Source: Nematostella vectensis
Taxonomy: Eukaryota; Cnidaria; Anthozoa; Actiniaria; Edwardsiidae
Direction: 5' to 3'
Length of the DNA: 64,000 nucleotides
Assembly: GCF_932526225.1 (NCBI RefSeq)
Contig: NC_064040.1
Location: forward strand, 8,706,865 to 8,770,864
Part shown: positions 30,407 through 43,101 of the stretch, one piece after another
Layout of the letters: every line of letters begins with the position of its first letter
Numbering within the stretch: the first letter of the stretch is position 1
The notes under the pieces: generated by a model
What the model was told of the DNA's origin: nothing
The model's input: only the letters and a program-made list of their open reading frames with translations
Database searches by the model: none
Position numbers and translations under genes: made by a program

Positions 30407-33201
30407 TCATAAATTTGTCTCTCTCATCTGTAGGTACATATCTCTAGTCAAGTCCGACCTTAAAGAAAGCCTGCAATCACGTTCATCAACACATGTCATA
30501 TCATGCGACAATTCGTCACGCGCTTTATTATCACGCGGTAATTCGTCACGCGCTTTATCATCACGCGCCATACTATTACGTGATTTAGAGTCACAACCCC
30601 TATCCTCACGCACGGAGTCAATCAGCATCAAACTTAACGTCTCCCTGCTATTCTTGCGACTTACATCTAACAATTCCCTACTAATGCTAGCACGAGTTGC
30701 ACACGTGACCGTGTAAACCTGCTCACGTGATCCTGAGTCCTTGGAAAAACTTTGCTTTAGTAACCAGGCCAAACACGGGTGCAGTCGCCCCAGTTCCCGC
30801 GCGAACGTGGCATCTCGTATAGTGTATATGACCGGATTGACGCAGCTTCCGGCGATGGCGCATATCAAGCCGAGCTGCACGAGCCATGTGGGAGGAGTCT
30901 GACCTATGAATAATTTACATGTCGTCGCAAGTGTGTAGATTGCCCAGCAGGCTGCGAAAGCACCAATGATGATAAGAACCGTCCGAAAAAGCCTTCTTTC
31001 CCTCATTTGCCTTTCCTGTTCTGCTACAAGGTTCCTGCCATCTTCGAGACCAGACATCAGATTCGAGCACTTCTTGGTATGCCTGTATATCACGCAGTAG
31101 ATTGCAACCATCAAGAACACAGGAAAAGCGAACGGGAAAAGCGCGAGACAGAGCGAGTATGACCTGTTTACTATTGAGGCCGCTGACCAGTTAGGCTTGC
31201 ATGTGTAGGTTGCAGAGTCTGTTATGATCTCGCCCCAGCCCCCAAGGGGCGCCGCGGCCCAAAATATAGAGTGTACCCACGAGAGGACCAGCAACCATTT
31301 GCACCATCTTTGGGTAAAGGTGTTGTGCCCGCGATACTCGAAAGGCTTGCGGACAGCGTTCAGGCGGTCCATGCTAATGAGACAGAGCGTTGCTATAGAA
31401 GCGTTGAGTGACGTGGATAAGAGGGTGGAGTACACGTGACACATGACTTTACCCATAATCCATAGCTGGTGCAAAGCAGTCACTAGCAACAAGGGACAAC
31501 AGAGCATACCTGAAACGAGATCATTTCGAATTCGTTACAACTTTATTGCTATTTCCTTTAGATTCCAACAACACTCGAATGTCAATTGAAGATACTAAAT
31601 TCTTATGGATTTTAATGTCTTAAGCTATGCTTAAAATTGCAATGACTTTTCAACTAGGTATAAATAATTGCCGGCTCGTGCTAATGAATGTATATTTGTA
31701 AGTTTTTCCTGCGACTTTGTTCGGAAGTGGGGGGGGGGGGGGGTAGGCGATAAGTCCGGATCCCACCCTGCTCATGTGACGAGATAAGTCCGGCTCCGGT
31801 TGACCTAGTATTATTTTAGAAAATTATGTATTATGTAGTTTTGGGGCTGTGTGGAACTGTGTGTTAATTTTGTGAGTATTTTATTTGGATATAAAATGGT
31901 TCTAGACGGATCTAGTGACCTATTACCAGAGTTAAGGATGATGATTTAACTTAATTGATCCGTGGTCATCAGTGAATTACCACTGGACCCAGTTAAGGAT
32001 GCCTGTCTGAACTTAATTAATCCGTGGTCAGTGAATTGCTACTCTGGACCACACCCTGAGTCTAGACACGCCCCTTGTGTGACAGGGCCATTGGTGACTG
32101 GGTGATGCACTTGCTCAAAGAACGTACGGGGGCAAAATTCTACAAATCTAACTCCCATCATATGCTTTATATGTCGCTCGAATATTTCATATATGCTGAA
32201 TATTTTGTGGATTGTCCGTCTAAAGCGGGCTGCTTCTGTAATTGCGCTGCTAAAAATAGCAAAACACGCCATCATGGCTAAAAAATATGAAGAAATAAAA
32301 TTGTGTTCATAATAACACTTCCCTGATTAAATAAAATATTATATTTATTAATCATCTGTGTAATTCTCTTCTTATAACCGATTTGGTATTATATTCATAT
32401 TCTCCAGAAATTAGAGCGGCCTAGCCTAAAAAAAAATAGACATTTTAATTAAAAATAGATATCTATTTTTAATAAGAATGTCTAATTTTGTACAGGGTTT
32501 TTTGCATCATAAGTGTTCGCCGTGTTCGCTTCAACCATCCGGTCATTACCAATGAATGTCGTGTCAGGAATATTTACTTGATGCGATTCTTACAAACTAT
32601 GTGGATCTTAGGTAAGCTACCAAATTCCAGATTTGAAGTAACAACTGGGATACAATATCAATACTGCTATAAGACCATATCAATACCATATTAATACAGG
32701 CATAAACAAGATACCATGGATTGTCCAGCCATGAAATACAATATTAATACTGCTATTAAAGGCATAAATGAACAAATGAAATACTGTGGATTGCCCAGCC
32801 ATGAAATACCATCTCAATACTGTTAAGACATCTCTATGGAGCTTATTTAGCTTAGCTGCTATACCATATCAATACTGCTAAGACGTGTCTATGGAGCTAT
32901 TGAGCTTACCTGCTATGCAATCCGAGGCCGCTAGACTGCCATAGAATGCGTAAATCGACGAGTGAAGCCTATTGCTTTTGACGATACACAGCAGAACAAG
33001 CGAATTTCCCAGCGATGAAATGACAAATATACATCCCCACAATACGACTTGTGCTATCACCCATACTGCGCTTTCGTGACTCAATGACTCAAGCACCAAC
33101 AGTTCCTTACCGCTACTGTTAGTGTTATTCATTTTGTCCTTAAACGGTAAACCTCGTATGAAGCCTCGATTATCGATACCTCCTGCTGCTGATTTTGACA
33201 T
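30407..33201 (-). CDS. Class A (rhodopsin-like) GPCR, orphan, two coding exons
   Basis: Exons 32910-33201 and 30407-31509 are joined GT-AG at phase 1, giving 464 aa. An internal Met at 33132 (MNNTNSSG, two N-glycosylation sites) is an equally good start, giving 441 aa. TM1 has SLGNSLVLL; TM2 (ASDCIAG) is split by the intron. TM3 ends in MDRL instead of DRY. TM4 has LVLSWVHSIFW followed by a GGWGEI loop, and ECL2 carries the disulfide Cys (YTCKPNW). TM6 has FAACWAIYTL, lacking the usual CWxP proline. TM7 has SCVNPVIY. The TM7 position of the opsin retinal Lys is not Lys, so it is not an opsin. The long cytoplasmic tail is Arg/Asp/Ser-rich, with a repeated KARDEL-RDN motif. Ligand unknown; amine or peptide receptor families are possible. 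Confidence 0.88.
31510..32909. other. GPCR intron 1 with simple and tandem repeats
   Basis: Contains a G-run near 31729-31743. Two imperfect copies of a roughly 60-bp unit lie at about 31930-32050 (AGTTAAGGATG, ACTTAATTGATCCGTGGTCA). Degenerate ACCATATCAATACTGCTA units lie at about 32640-32880. Overlapping frames near 32039-32281 on both strands lack family features. Confidence 0.6.
32824..32930. repeat. Duplicated GPCR exon 1 donor boundary (55-bp period)
   Basis: TAAGACGTGTCTATGGAGCT...GCTTACCTGCTATGC at the real donor is preceded by TAAGACATCTCTATGGAGCT...GCTTAGCTGCTATAC 55 bases earlier. The second copy has lost the GT of the donor (AC to AG on the plus strand). Confidence 0.75.
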
Positions 33202-36200
33202 ACAAGCGACGCCGACGCCTTCTGACGTACTCCCTTGGGACGCTCAATTATCTAAATGGAATAATAGATGGCGAGTGTAAACAGCATATGTTAAATTACA
33301 AAAAGAATACATAATTAACATGGATTGCATATTAATAGAAAGGCTAAAGCACTAATAACGAACTCGTAGGGTCTTAATACTTTTTAGTTTTAATTGATGT
33401 ATAGACCTGCTAAATCGCGAAGATTATAACACCAGATCCATCACAATTTTTCTATCAGATCTTAAAAATAGGGGGAGCTTGGCTTCTATATAATCATATT
33501 TTAGTCAAGAGCTGGATGGCCCCTTGCATTTTAAATATGAAAAAAAATTTTGAAGGAGCCCTTGCCAGATACACCATTTTTGTATTCAAAAATATTGTGT
33601 CGATATTTCGAGATAAATGTTAAAAAACTGGGTGGCTAGATTTTACCCAATCGCGTTCCCAATCAGCCGATGAGTTTGCATGCTTCTCCAACGCTTGGTA
33701 TTTTTCTAGGGTGGCAAATGCGGATGACAGAGACTTTTTAAGATTACTCGTACCTGATTACATAAATTGTGGCATAAGTATACGAGGTATACGGCATAAT
33801 CGAGAAAATAAAAAACCTACCCCTCACACAACCAACACAGTCGTCAAGTTCTCATATCACCGTCTGTGGTGGAATCGCGCCGTAAAATCGTGTGAAGGGA
33901 GAATGAGGGTTGCAGCCTGCGTTATACTGCAGTCGTTTCTCTCATGCGTGCTTTCTAGGACAGGATTGCATGTTATTTGGGTGGTTATTAGTTCATGATG
34001 AAAGACACATCGGATATTGTAACATGTCATATCACTTGAGACTATACCGCGTTTTGTCATGGCCAGTGTCACTAATTTATTACAGTTGTTAAGAGTTGAA
34101 ATACTTGTTCCATCCTAAAACCAACTCTATCGCGAACTTCACAGGGATTAGAAAATTGTTTGAGAAGGCTGGACGACTAAAGTTGTGCACTTGTCTTATG
34201 TAACTCCCCGCTCACTCGAGATGACTCTAGACACTATTTTTTTTCATTTATTTCTACTCGGATAATGTCCGCACGTAAAAACGTTTTTTTTTTACGTGTG
34301 ACATCCATTTTAACGTGTGACATCCAATTTAATGGAAGTCATTCACATTACAATAGATGTCAAGAAAAAACAAATTTAAAAAAATGTTTTCGTGTTTTTA
34401 AAGTTGCACAAAAAGTAGAAAGCACTTCTGGTTTCCACAACAAACTTCTTTAAGTCGCAGAAAAAAAAAAATCTTGACACGCGACTTATTTTAGCGATGC
34501 AAGTTGCAAGAGAAAAACGGTGTGTACTACAGTGGTAATTCTAGTTTTCTCAATCGGTTTCTTATCAATCCCTAATCAGGGCCAAGGGGAGGGGCACTTA
34601 ACAGAATGTTAAGATGATAAGAAATCCCGAGGTTTATTTTGCTGAGCTGGGATGACATGATAACTAAAATCATTCACAGAGATTCCTATTGTTTTAGACT
34701 AATCGTCTATTGCGATCCCATGCGTTTTTGTTTTTTTCCAACCATGAATGATTCTTGTTTTTAGTAAATCACCATCAATATCCTGGTTTGAAGTATTATA
34801 TCGAACTTAGCGCTCTCAATAACATAAATATTTTTTTTTATTGTTTTCTGATGTTTGGCTTTTCAGGATACGAAATAATTAATACGTGCGAAGCAGCGTG
34901 GCAAATATTGGCAAAACTTGTAAAAAAATTGTAATCTGACGGTTTTTTAAGCAGAAACTTCACACCTCCTTTCATAGACTTTTCCCCAGGCTACTCCCTT
35001 GCCGTCAGCTCCATGATGCTGTGCGCGCGCTTACACTTTCCAATACGGCCAGTCGCTCTTCAAGCTGACTTAGGGGCGGGCAGTAAGTACCGGCGACAGA
35101 GACTTCATAGAGAACCCACCGAGAAGTCTAGGGACGAGGCTAACATTACATTAAATGACAAGGGAGATATTACTGTACTTCTTTGATGTTATTATTATTA
35201 TATGTTATTTTATTATGCTGTTATTATACAAGCTGGAGTCGGGATTTGAATCAAACGCGGTACCACAGCCATTTTATCGCTCGTCGGTTTTTTCTTTCTT
35301 TTTCACTTCGCCGCTCAGACAAACAAAACAGTCAAACTATTCAGGGATTTAGTTTTCTGTGAGTATATTTGCCAATCTTGCTTACTTAAGTTAGACTTGT
35401 TTTGTTCTTCCGAGGTTTATTACATGATCTCTTTTCATTCCTATCGAGTTGGCAAAACAACAACACGCAACCCGCGGGGGAGTAGGACAAAAATAGCCAG
35501 ATCCGGAATCGACATGGCGCCAAAAGTGTCCCTCTCTTATATATGTTATGTTCTCTTGCGTATATTTAATAATGTTGCTGTTCCTTTTTCGATTCTTTTT
35601 CAGATGATGTTGTTGATGTGTTTATCATCATAGAAAGGTGTGAATATTGATTTTAAATATGTCTGCTGCTTCCTTAAGGAGACGCAAGGGATATTTGTGA
35701 CTTTTTGCATTTTTTTACTCGTTACATGAAACATTTGAATCTAGGCAAGCTAAAATATAAGCACTTGAAATGGTTGATTATAGAGTTGCAAACCAATTAG
35801 AAAACTCATAGACGTAATAGTTTTCTGCTTCTAAGCCGTTCGTTATTGACAATTACAAAAAAAAAACATTCCGTTTATTTTTTTACAAATGTAAATATTT
35901 AGCCTGTGTGTCCGATAAATAATAATAAAAAATAATAATAATAGAAACTGAAGGAATCAAAAAGGAAAAAACAAATTGTGAAAAGAAACAAGAAATTTAA
36001 TTGCAATATTACCTGGCGATCAACTAGCTGTAGCAGGTGCTTAGAGAGATCGTGAAGGTTCCTCAATCAACCAGAACGACACACGAACAAATGCTCGTAA
36101 TCACCGGAAAACAGCGGCGAGGCTTCGAACAAAAATATGGGTTCTTGTTATGAGGTAAGAAAAAATGTCAGGCAATTAACTACTTGTTAACATTCTTACG

Positions 36201-36869
36201 AATAATAAAACACATTTTTACTTTCTCTCTCGAGTTTCGAATTGAAGAAATCCTTTTAAGTGTTTTCGTAAAACCTCTTTCTTATAGATAGTGAGGACTT
36301 ATATTGAATAAATGAAATTATAGTTTAAAAGCATTATTTGTGTGTTTTTTACAGCCAGTCATTCTTTAATCACACATTCAATTTCTCTTTGTTATCCCCT
36401 TAATACCACTCGAAATATAGAACGCGCTTTTCCTCGCCTTATCTCTAAACTTTTGATGAAAATCCCTGGTTGCTGGGGGGTTGTAACAATTGTGTCCTGT
36501 CGCGATACCAAATCGCTTAGGTTGGGTGACTTCGAGTACGCAATTCGTTGTTCTACTCGAGGGAAGAAAATTCGATGTTAAAGGTCTAAGAAGTTAGATA
36601 TGAATCAAGCGTTTGGTGGAGTTTCATAGAGCAGAGAAATATATAGAGCGAGAAAAAATTATCGACATTTCTGCTCCGAAACTCCACAGAAACGCTTTCT
36701 TCCCTGGTTTCTTCTTTTTAGATGCATTGCACTGTTCTTATCAGTAAAAAAATGAAGACCTGCTATGGGGATAACAGTACATCTTACCTCCTCATATTAC
36801 CAATTACATATTGTCTGAGAGCTTGACAAGTATTTGGGCTTTCTCTGGCGTCGATAATGGTAATGAATT
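33202..36869. other. Intergenic DNA between GPCR and NXPE-like gene
   Basis: AT-rich, with several frames of 60-95 codons (for example at 33711, 35397 and 36342) that show no family motifs or exon signals. A small duplicated ACGTGTGACATCCA unit lies near 34295-34330. No gene supported. Confidence 0.5.
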
Positions 36870-36997
36870 CACGTGACTTTTTGGGTAGCAAACTCGCGTG
36901 CGTCACGGATCTTGGCGGCAAAATAACAACAACATAATTTTATTTCATTTTTGTCGCTTTTGGTGTGACGTGAGTTTGTCACTCAAAAAGTCACGTG
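36870..36997. mobile_element. 128-bp MITE with about 33-bp inverted repeats
   Basis: Ends CACGTGACTTTTTGGGTAGC and, opposite strand, CACGTGACTTTTTGAGTGAC continue through CAAACTC and end near GTCAC. Interior non-coding. Confidence 0.8.
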
Positions 36998-37172
36998 CTT
37001 TCTTAGTGCCCTATTAGGCTGTAGGAAAAAAATGCGAATAAGGAGGAAAACGTTTAAGCTTCCCAGCTTCCGGTTACAATCAGCCGGCAAGAAACATATT
37101 TTCTTAAGCATTCTTATGCGGATATTTCGGGGCCGACGACATATTCGATCGTTCATATTTGTTATGCATATT

Positions 37173-37338
37173 GCACACTAGCAAGAATAACAACATAACG
37201 ACATGGGCGGGCGCACTATGTTTAGCCCGACATAAAAGAAAAAGCTTGTTTTTTCTCTTGTGTGTTATGTCCATGTCGTTATGTCGACTATAACAGTGCG
37301 CGCGCCCATGTCGTTATGTCGATATGTCACTAGTGTGC
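37173..37338. mobile_element. 166-bp foldback MITE upstream of the NXPE-like gene
   Basis: Left GCACACTAG...CATAACGACATGGGC and right (opposite strand) GCACACTAG...CATAACGACATGGGC match over about 48 bases with a few mismatches. It lies about 170 bases before the NXPE start codon, so it could fall in or near the promoter. Confidence 0.85.
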
Positions 37339-37508
37339 ACTAGGCATTACTGTAACTCATCTGCCCTCACCCTCCCCTTTCTGAACGCAATATAAGGTTT
37401 TGCTTCTTTATCCTCCCTAGATGTGGCTTGTATGCGTCTAGCACCCTAAGCAACACAAATGAGGAACTGACAGCCTATCCCTATCCACATCACCTTCATA
37501 CTCGCAAA

Positions 37509-40500
37509 ATGACGATCAAAATGGCATTCTTCATCCTTCTCACGTGGATTTTCCTCGCTGTTCTTACGCCGCCATGTGCTACCACAGGGAATCCACAAAC
37601 TAGAGACTTTTATCGCGAATTTGAGGAAGACTGGTGCCGAGAGCGCAGAGCGAGAATGGACTGGAGATCCATGTTGAGCTCGTGTCCAGGCCGTGCGCGT
37701 CAGTGGGGAGTCGAGATGTGGCCAGAGTGGGCTGGGACTGCTTCTAATTACAGTTACATCTCGTGGATTGATCCCAAGCCTTTGGGGCACTACACAAAGA
37801 TTCATATTCAAACGGTCAGCCAGACTAACAGGTACATATCAATAATAGCTGTATCTTTTCTGTTAAAAAAGAGCCTGGGGCAAGCGCGCGGGAAACCTGT
37901 GTATTCTAAAACGTGAGGGACTAGGCTCCAAGATGGCTGCCAGCAAAATTGTAGTAAACGACGAATCCCTGCAAGTTTGCGTTAAAGTTCTCAACTTAAA
38001 AAGTTCTAGAGCAATTAAAAAGCGAAAAAATGATTAAAGCGGACTCGGATGGTTTGTAATGCCTAATTACCGAGCGAGCTAAAACATGATTGATTGATGA
38101 ATGTAAAAAAATTGCTGTCTCCAAATTTTTCGATTTTTAGCCTAAATAACAAGTTTCTGGCTTTAAAACAATCCCACGATTATTTAGAACAGCCTTTTAG
38201 AACAGATTTTTAGCCTGAAAAGCTATTCAACAAGTGGCCTGCAAATCGATGCAAATGCTCGGCATGGTATAAACGGAGCGTGGAGTTCCACACGGTCATT
38301 TTCGCCATAACAGCCGTGCACTGAAAAAAACAAAACTCGATGCACTGCCCTTTTTTCGTTTCACCATTTTAAGCCAAAATGAAAAGTTTTGATCTTAAAA
38401 ACCTTCCACCGTTATTTAGAACCGTCAAGCGATGGCTTCGAGCTTGGAAAAAATTGCGACATGCTCGGCACATAATGAACGAAGCATGAATTCGCCCCTA
38501 AAGTTGTGTCCACCATCTTGTTTTGTTGTATGTCGGATAGGACTGTTGTTTATTGCTGTGTTTATATTTTTCATCGTTTGGCGGTGTCGTCGTGTACCGG
38601 CTAACGAAACCAAGTCCCGAACCACGTCATGCATGGGTCAAACAATGGCTTATCAACGCGGTTATGTATTAACCGGTACACGACGATAGCGCCAAGCGAG
38701 GGCTCCCCTAATTCCTTAATAGGCATTACGTAACATATTTGAGAGCACGTTTTAATGATATTTTTGCTTTTCTAAATTTCACTTTTTTTTATTTCACGTT
38801 TTTTAAATATCACGTATGTAAATGTCACGTGTCTATGTCCCGTGTCTAATAAAGCTATCCCACGACTGACAATGTGCGGAGTCTGTAGGAGCAAGCTGAT
38901 TGGCGGAGACTCGTGGCGGGCTGTGGTACATGGTCCCGCGGGCGTTCCCGTACCGATTTATGATCTTGGTAATGGTACGTACGAAATGGCGATCCTTTTC
39001 CACGAGCCTGGTGTGTACAGTATTCGCCTGTACCTTGACTACACGCTATGCCATGGACTCAAGAACCCGCCTTATGACTGGTTTAAAAGGGGTATGTGTA
39101 AACCCAGCTTTTGACTGGTTCAAATTGTGTGTACTTTGCGTTGAGAATTGTGTGTTATAAATCATAACAAAATATATCAAAAGTAGACATTTTAAAAGGG
39201 ATATCTAAACACCTGGCTTTATTTAGGTAATAGATCCTTTATGACTGGCTAAATATGGGTATATGTTGACTATATAGAGGTTAAGACTGGTATTCTGTGA
39301 ACCCGCCTTATCTGTGTTTACGAGGGATATGTGTGAAAGCGGGTTGTGCATTAACTCTAATCTCATCCCAGAGTGTGATAGACCATCTCTATTCGTTGTG
39401 CAGGCTGCAGACACGGTTCATTCCAACCCGAGGGATCCCTAGGCAGCATCAAGGATTATCTTCAGCAACCGTTCATGCAGGGTGCAGTCATCAATGTGAC
39501 CCTATCCGAAACAGACAGCACCGCCAGAGATAAACAGGGTATGACAACGTACATAAACCAGTCAGATAGACCACTCCCATAAGTCAAGCAGATAAACCAC
39601 GCCTAGAAGCCAGGCTGATTACGTCCGCAATCATGCCTTTAAAAGCTATCAACTATCAACTCCATTTCGGAGCTTCTTGTTCTCATGGCAATCCATCACC
39701 CTTTTCAAGCTCCTTTATAGCTACTTACCCCTGACAGAGAACTCAGAGAAATATGGGGGGGGGAAGGGATCCGAAAATGTCCATAATTTCATATTCTTTC
39801 TTGTGGATGAGTGACAAAAACCCCGAATTTCAGCGCTTCCTGTTCTCATTGCCGAAAGTCGTCGCTACCCAATCCGCTTATTCTAGCTACCTACATCGCT
39901 TTAGCTTCCTTTGGCTGTTGTTCTTTTGATTGTATTACTAGATCGCCCCTTTGGTTTACCTTACTTGTTACGCTTGTGGTCGTATTACTAACACCTTGTT
40001 CTTTTGCTTCTTGTTCTCATGGATGACGCTTTAATTCCCCGCCCTCACTTGTTATTCTTGTGGTAGTATTACTAACACCTCTTTGTTCTTTTGCTTCTTG
40101 TTCTCATGGATGACGCTTTAATTCCCCGCCCTCACTTGTTATTCTTGTGGTCGTATTACTAAAACCTCTTTGTTCTTTTGCTTCTTGTTCTCATGGATGA
40201 CGCTTTAATTTCCCGCCCTCACTTGTTATTCTTGTGGTAGTATTACTAACCAGCTAACCCCCCTGCTTGTGCTATATCAGTACTATTGTTCTCATGGATG
40301 AAAGTTGCCGCTTTAGTTTCCCTTGCTGGTTGCTCTTGTGGTAGTATCACTAACCCCTCCTTTTTCTATTCCAGCACTTCTTGTTCTCATGGATGAAAGT
40401 CGCCGCTTTAGTTTCCCTTGCTGGTTGCTCTTGTAGTAGTATAACTCCCACTTCTGCTTTCTCAGCACTTTTTGTTCTCATGGATGACAGTCACCCCTTT

Positions 40501-41828
40501 AGTTACCCTTACTTGTATGTTGCTCTTGTGGTAGTATCACTAACCCCTCCTTTTGCTATTCCAGCACTTCTTGTTCTTATGGATGACAGTCGTCGCTCGT
40601 GCTCTCAGAACTGTACGCTTCTATGGGACGGATATGGGCGCTGGCTTGGCAATGACTGGGTCCCATTTTTAAACGGTAAGCAAGACTTTGCGGCATTTTA
40701 TTACCTTCAGTTGTGTACGCTATTTGGGTGACATGCTTTGTCACTGATTTGAAAGATGATGATTATGGTTAAGGCTATTATGATGGTAATGATGATGATG
40801 AATACTGTTGATGATGATAATGATAATGATGGTTATAATACTAATGATGATTGATGACAGTTGTGTACGCTATTTGGGTGACATGCTTTGTCACTGATTT
40901 GAAAGATGATGATTATGGTTAAGGCTATTATGATGGTAATGATGATGATGAATACTGTTGATGATGATAATGATAATGATGGTTATAATACTAATGATGA
41001 TTGATGACAGTTGTGTACGCTATTTGGGTGACATGCTTTGTCACTGATTTGAAAGATGATGATTATGGTTAAGGCTATTATGATGGTAATGATGATGATG
41101 AATACTGTTGATGATGATAATAATAATGATGGTTATAATACTAATGAAGATGATGATAATAATAATGATGATGATGATGATAATGATTATGATGAAAATG
41201 TCGATGATGATGATTATGATAATGATTGTGATGGTGTTGACACTTATAATAATAATGATGATTGTAAACCATGCTTAAATGGCCTGGTAATAATAATAAT
41301 AAGCGCCTGTACAGTTGGTAGTCGATATAAACTTCTTGTCTTGTTTTTCTTTTTCAGACCCCAGTCCCCCTCGTTCAGGACACACCGCTGGTACGGGTAT
41401 ACTGTGGGTTTATGGCGATTCTATCAACAGACTCTTGTACGAATCTATCCAAGCCAAGCCGTTGTGTACACAGGTATTCCGCAGCTGCTACTACTCGCCG
41501 GTCTGGGTTTACTCTTGGAAGCACACCCCAGCTGTAGAAATGGATCTCAGGTGCGCAGCTCTATGGAAACGATGATGATGGTCATGATGATGATGATAAT
41601 AATAATGGTGATGATTATGATGGCGATGTTCCTGGTGGTGTTGGTAGTGGCAATGATTCTTGTTGTAATGGTGGTGATGGTGGTTGTGATGGTGATGGTT
41701 TTGGTGATGATAATGGTGATGGATTTGGTGATGGTGATGGTGATGGTTGTGATGATGGTGATGGTGAGGGTGAGGGTTGTGATAATGGTGAGGGTGATGG
41801 TGATGGTGATGGTGATGGAGATGGTATG

Positions 41829-41861
<33 letters not shown>

Positions 41862-41870
41862 ATGGTGATG

Positions 41871-41927
<57 letters not shown>

Positions 41928-43101
41928 GTGGTGGTGGTGGTGGTGGTGATGGTGGTGGTGATGGTGATGGTGATGGTGATGGTGATGGTGATGGTGATGG
42001 TGATGGTGATGGTGATGGTGATGGTGATGGTGATGGTGATGGTGATGGTGATGGTGATGGTGATGGTGATGGTGATGGTGATGGTGATGGTGATGGTGAT
42101 GGTGATGGTGATGGTGATGGTGATGGTGATATTCCTAAAGTAGAGATATCCTGATATCATCATACCTAGGTGTGCTTTCCCAATTCTATTGAATTCAGTT
42201 AAAAAATATCCTTGGTTAATGCTTTTTAAGGTATGGAGGGTATGATTTGAACATCACCAAAGTCCTGGAGGAGCTTCGAAGTGTTGCCAAGGAGCCGGCC
42301 ATGGACCAAGACAGCGCTTTGCTCATCAACACAGGGATCCATCTTTTAAAAAGCACGACCTTTAGGAACTATCAGAAGATCATTAAGGGAATGATACGCG
42401 TACTGAAGAAGAGCTTTCGTGGAAGAGTTGTATGGAAGACCATAACAGCACTTGGTAAACAGACTCATCTATATACCGGGTGTGTCAGGAGGTTCCACAC
42501 AGAACAGGTAAGGGCGAGAAAGGTACAAAATAGGTAGGTGGGTAGGTAGGTAGGTAGGTAGGTAGGTAGGTAGGTCGGTAGGTGGTTAGGTAGGTGGGTA
42601 GGTAGGTGGGTAGGTAGGTGGTTAGGTAGGAAGGTGGGTAGGTAGGTAGGTAGGTAGGTAGGTAGGTAGGTAGGTAGGTAGGTCGGTAGGTGGTTAGGTA
42701 GGTGGGTAGGTAGGTGGGTAGGTAGGTGGTTAGGTAGGAAGGTGGGTAGGTAGGTAGGTAGGTAGGTCGTCACTTAGGTAGGTCGTCACGTAGGTAGGTC
42801 GTCACGTAGGTAAGGTGGTCGGTTGGTTGAGGAAGTAATCGGGTTAGTAGCAGATAAGTTAGGAATGAAGTAATCACCCTTTTACACGGCTATGGTTTTT
42901 TATAAAATGAAAATCTGTTACTTTCAGAGGATCCAGTTGTTCAACGCGTACGCCATGAAAAAAATGTGCAAAGCTGGTTATGCTGTCATAGATGTGTACC
43001 CAATTAGCCACGCCTATCCCGAGGGGACAAATGACGGGGTGCATTACAACGCGCATGCGTTCTACCCGGCCGAGTCCGCTCTATATACGTACTTTACATA
43101 G
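37509..43101 (+). CDS. NXPE-like PC-esterase family protein, 7 exons, complete
   Basis: Exons 37509-37831, 38889-39091, 39404-39538, 40565-40675, 41358-41550, 42231-42507, 42928-43101. GT-AG junctions with matching phases give 471 aa. The start Met opens a signal peptide ([19 protein letters not shown] region). Exon 2 encodes an Ig/filamin-like stretch ([14 protein letters not shown], then [21 protein letters not shown]) typical of the NXPE N-terminal domain. Exon 4 has [13 protein letters not shown]. The PC-esterase domain has the nucleophile motif VYGDSINR (Ser at 41420-41422) in exon 5. In the last exon [20 protein letters not shown] supplies the Asp/His site. NXPE proteins are secreted or Golgi acyl-esterase-like; substrate unknown. 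Four of its introns or ends carry large tandem arrays. Its 3' half was duplicated downstream. Confidence 0.88.
38578..38695. mobile_element. 118-bp MITE in NXPE intron 1
   Basis: Left TTGGCGGTGTCGTCGTGTAC and right (opposite strand) TTGGCGCTATCGTCGTGTAC, both continuing CCGG(C/T)TAA, form about 27-bp inverted repeats. An 85-codon frame across it has a hydrophobic stretch but is an accident of the element. Confidence 0.8.
39655..40600. repeat. About 90-100-bp repeats copying the NXPE exon 4 acceptor
   Basis: The exon 4 edge (CCAG then CACTTCTTGTTCT..ATGGATGA) recurs at about 39831, 40005, 40095, 40185, 40280, 40372 and 40463, with the true exon at 40562. Several copies retain a pyrimidine tract and AG, so they could be competing acceptors. 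The units have diverged by point changes. Confidence 0.9.
40708..41157. repeat. 150-bp tandem repeat, three copies, in NXPE intron 4
   Basis: CAGTTGTGTACGCTATTTGG starts at 40708, 40858 and 41008, an exact 150-bp period. It includes GATGAT-rich sequence. The third copy runs into a TAATGATGA-rich tract that continues to about 41280. Confidence 0.95.
41570..42135. repeat. (GGTGAT)n/(GGTGAG)n array in NXPE intron 5, left copy
   Basis: Variant hexamers GGTGAT, GGTGAG and GGTGGT run for about 560 bases. Long Met-Val or Ile-Thr frames across it are repeat artefacts. Confidence 0.95.
42533..42800. repeat. (GGTA)n-type array in NXPE intron 6, left copy
   Basis: GGTAGGTAGGTGGGTAGGTCGG-like units form two larger blocks of about 125 bp (starting near 42535 and 42660), then three GTCGTCACGTAGGTAG units. 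It begins some 25 bases after the exon 6 donor. Confidence 0.93.

Noticed and set aside
30407-33201. Opsin identity for the GPCR
   Set aside because: The GGWGE loop recalls opsins, but the TM7 residue six before the NPxxY Asn is not lysine.
33711-34092. Possible small genes in overlapping frames of 60-95 codons
   Set aside because: No family motif, signal peptide or exon signals. The frames overlap on both strands, as expected by chance.
42465-42773. Thr-Tyr-Leu-Pro repeat frames in the GGTA arrays
   Set aside because: Simple tetranucleotide repeat in an intron.
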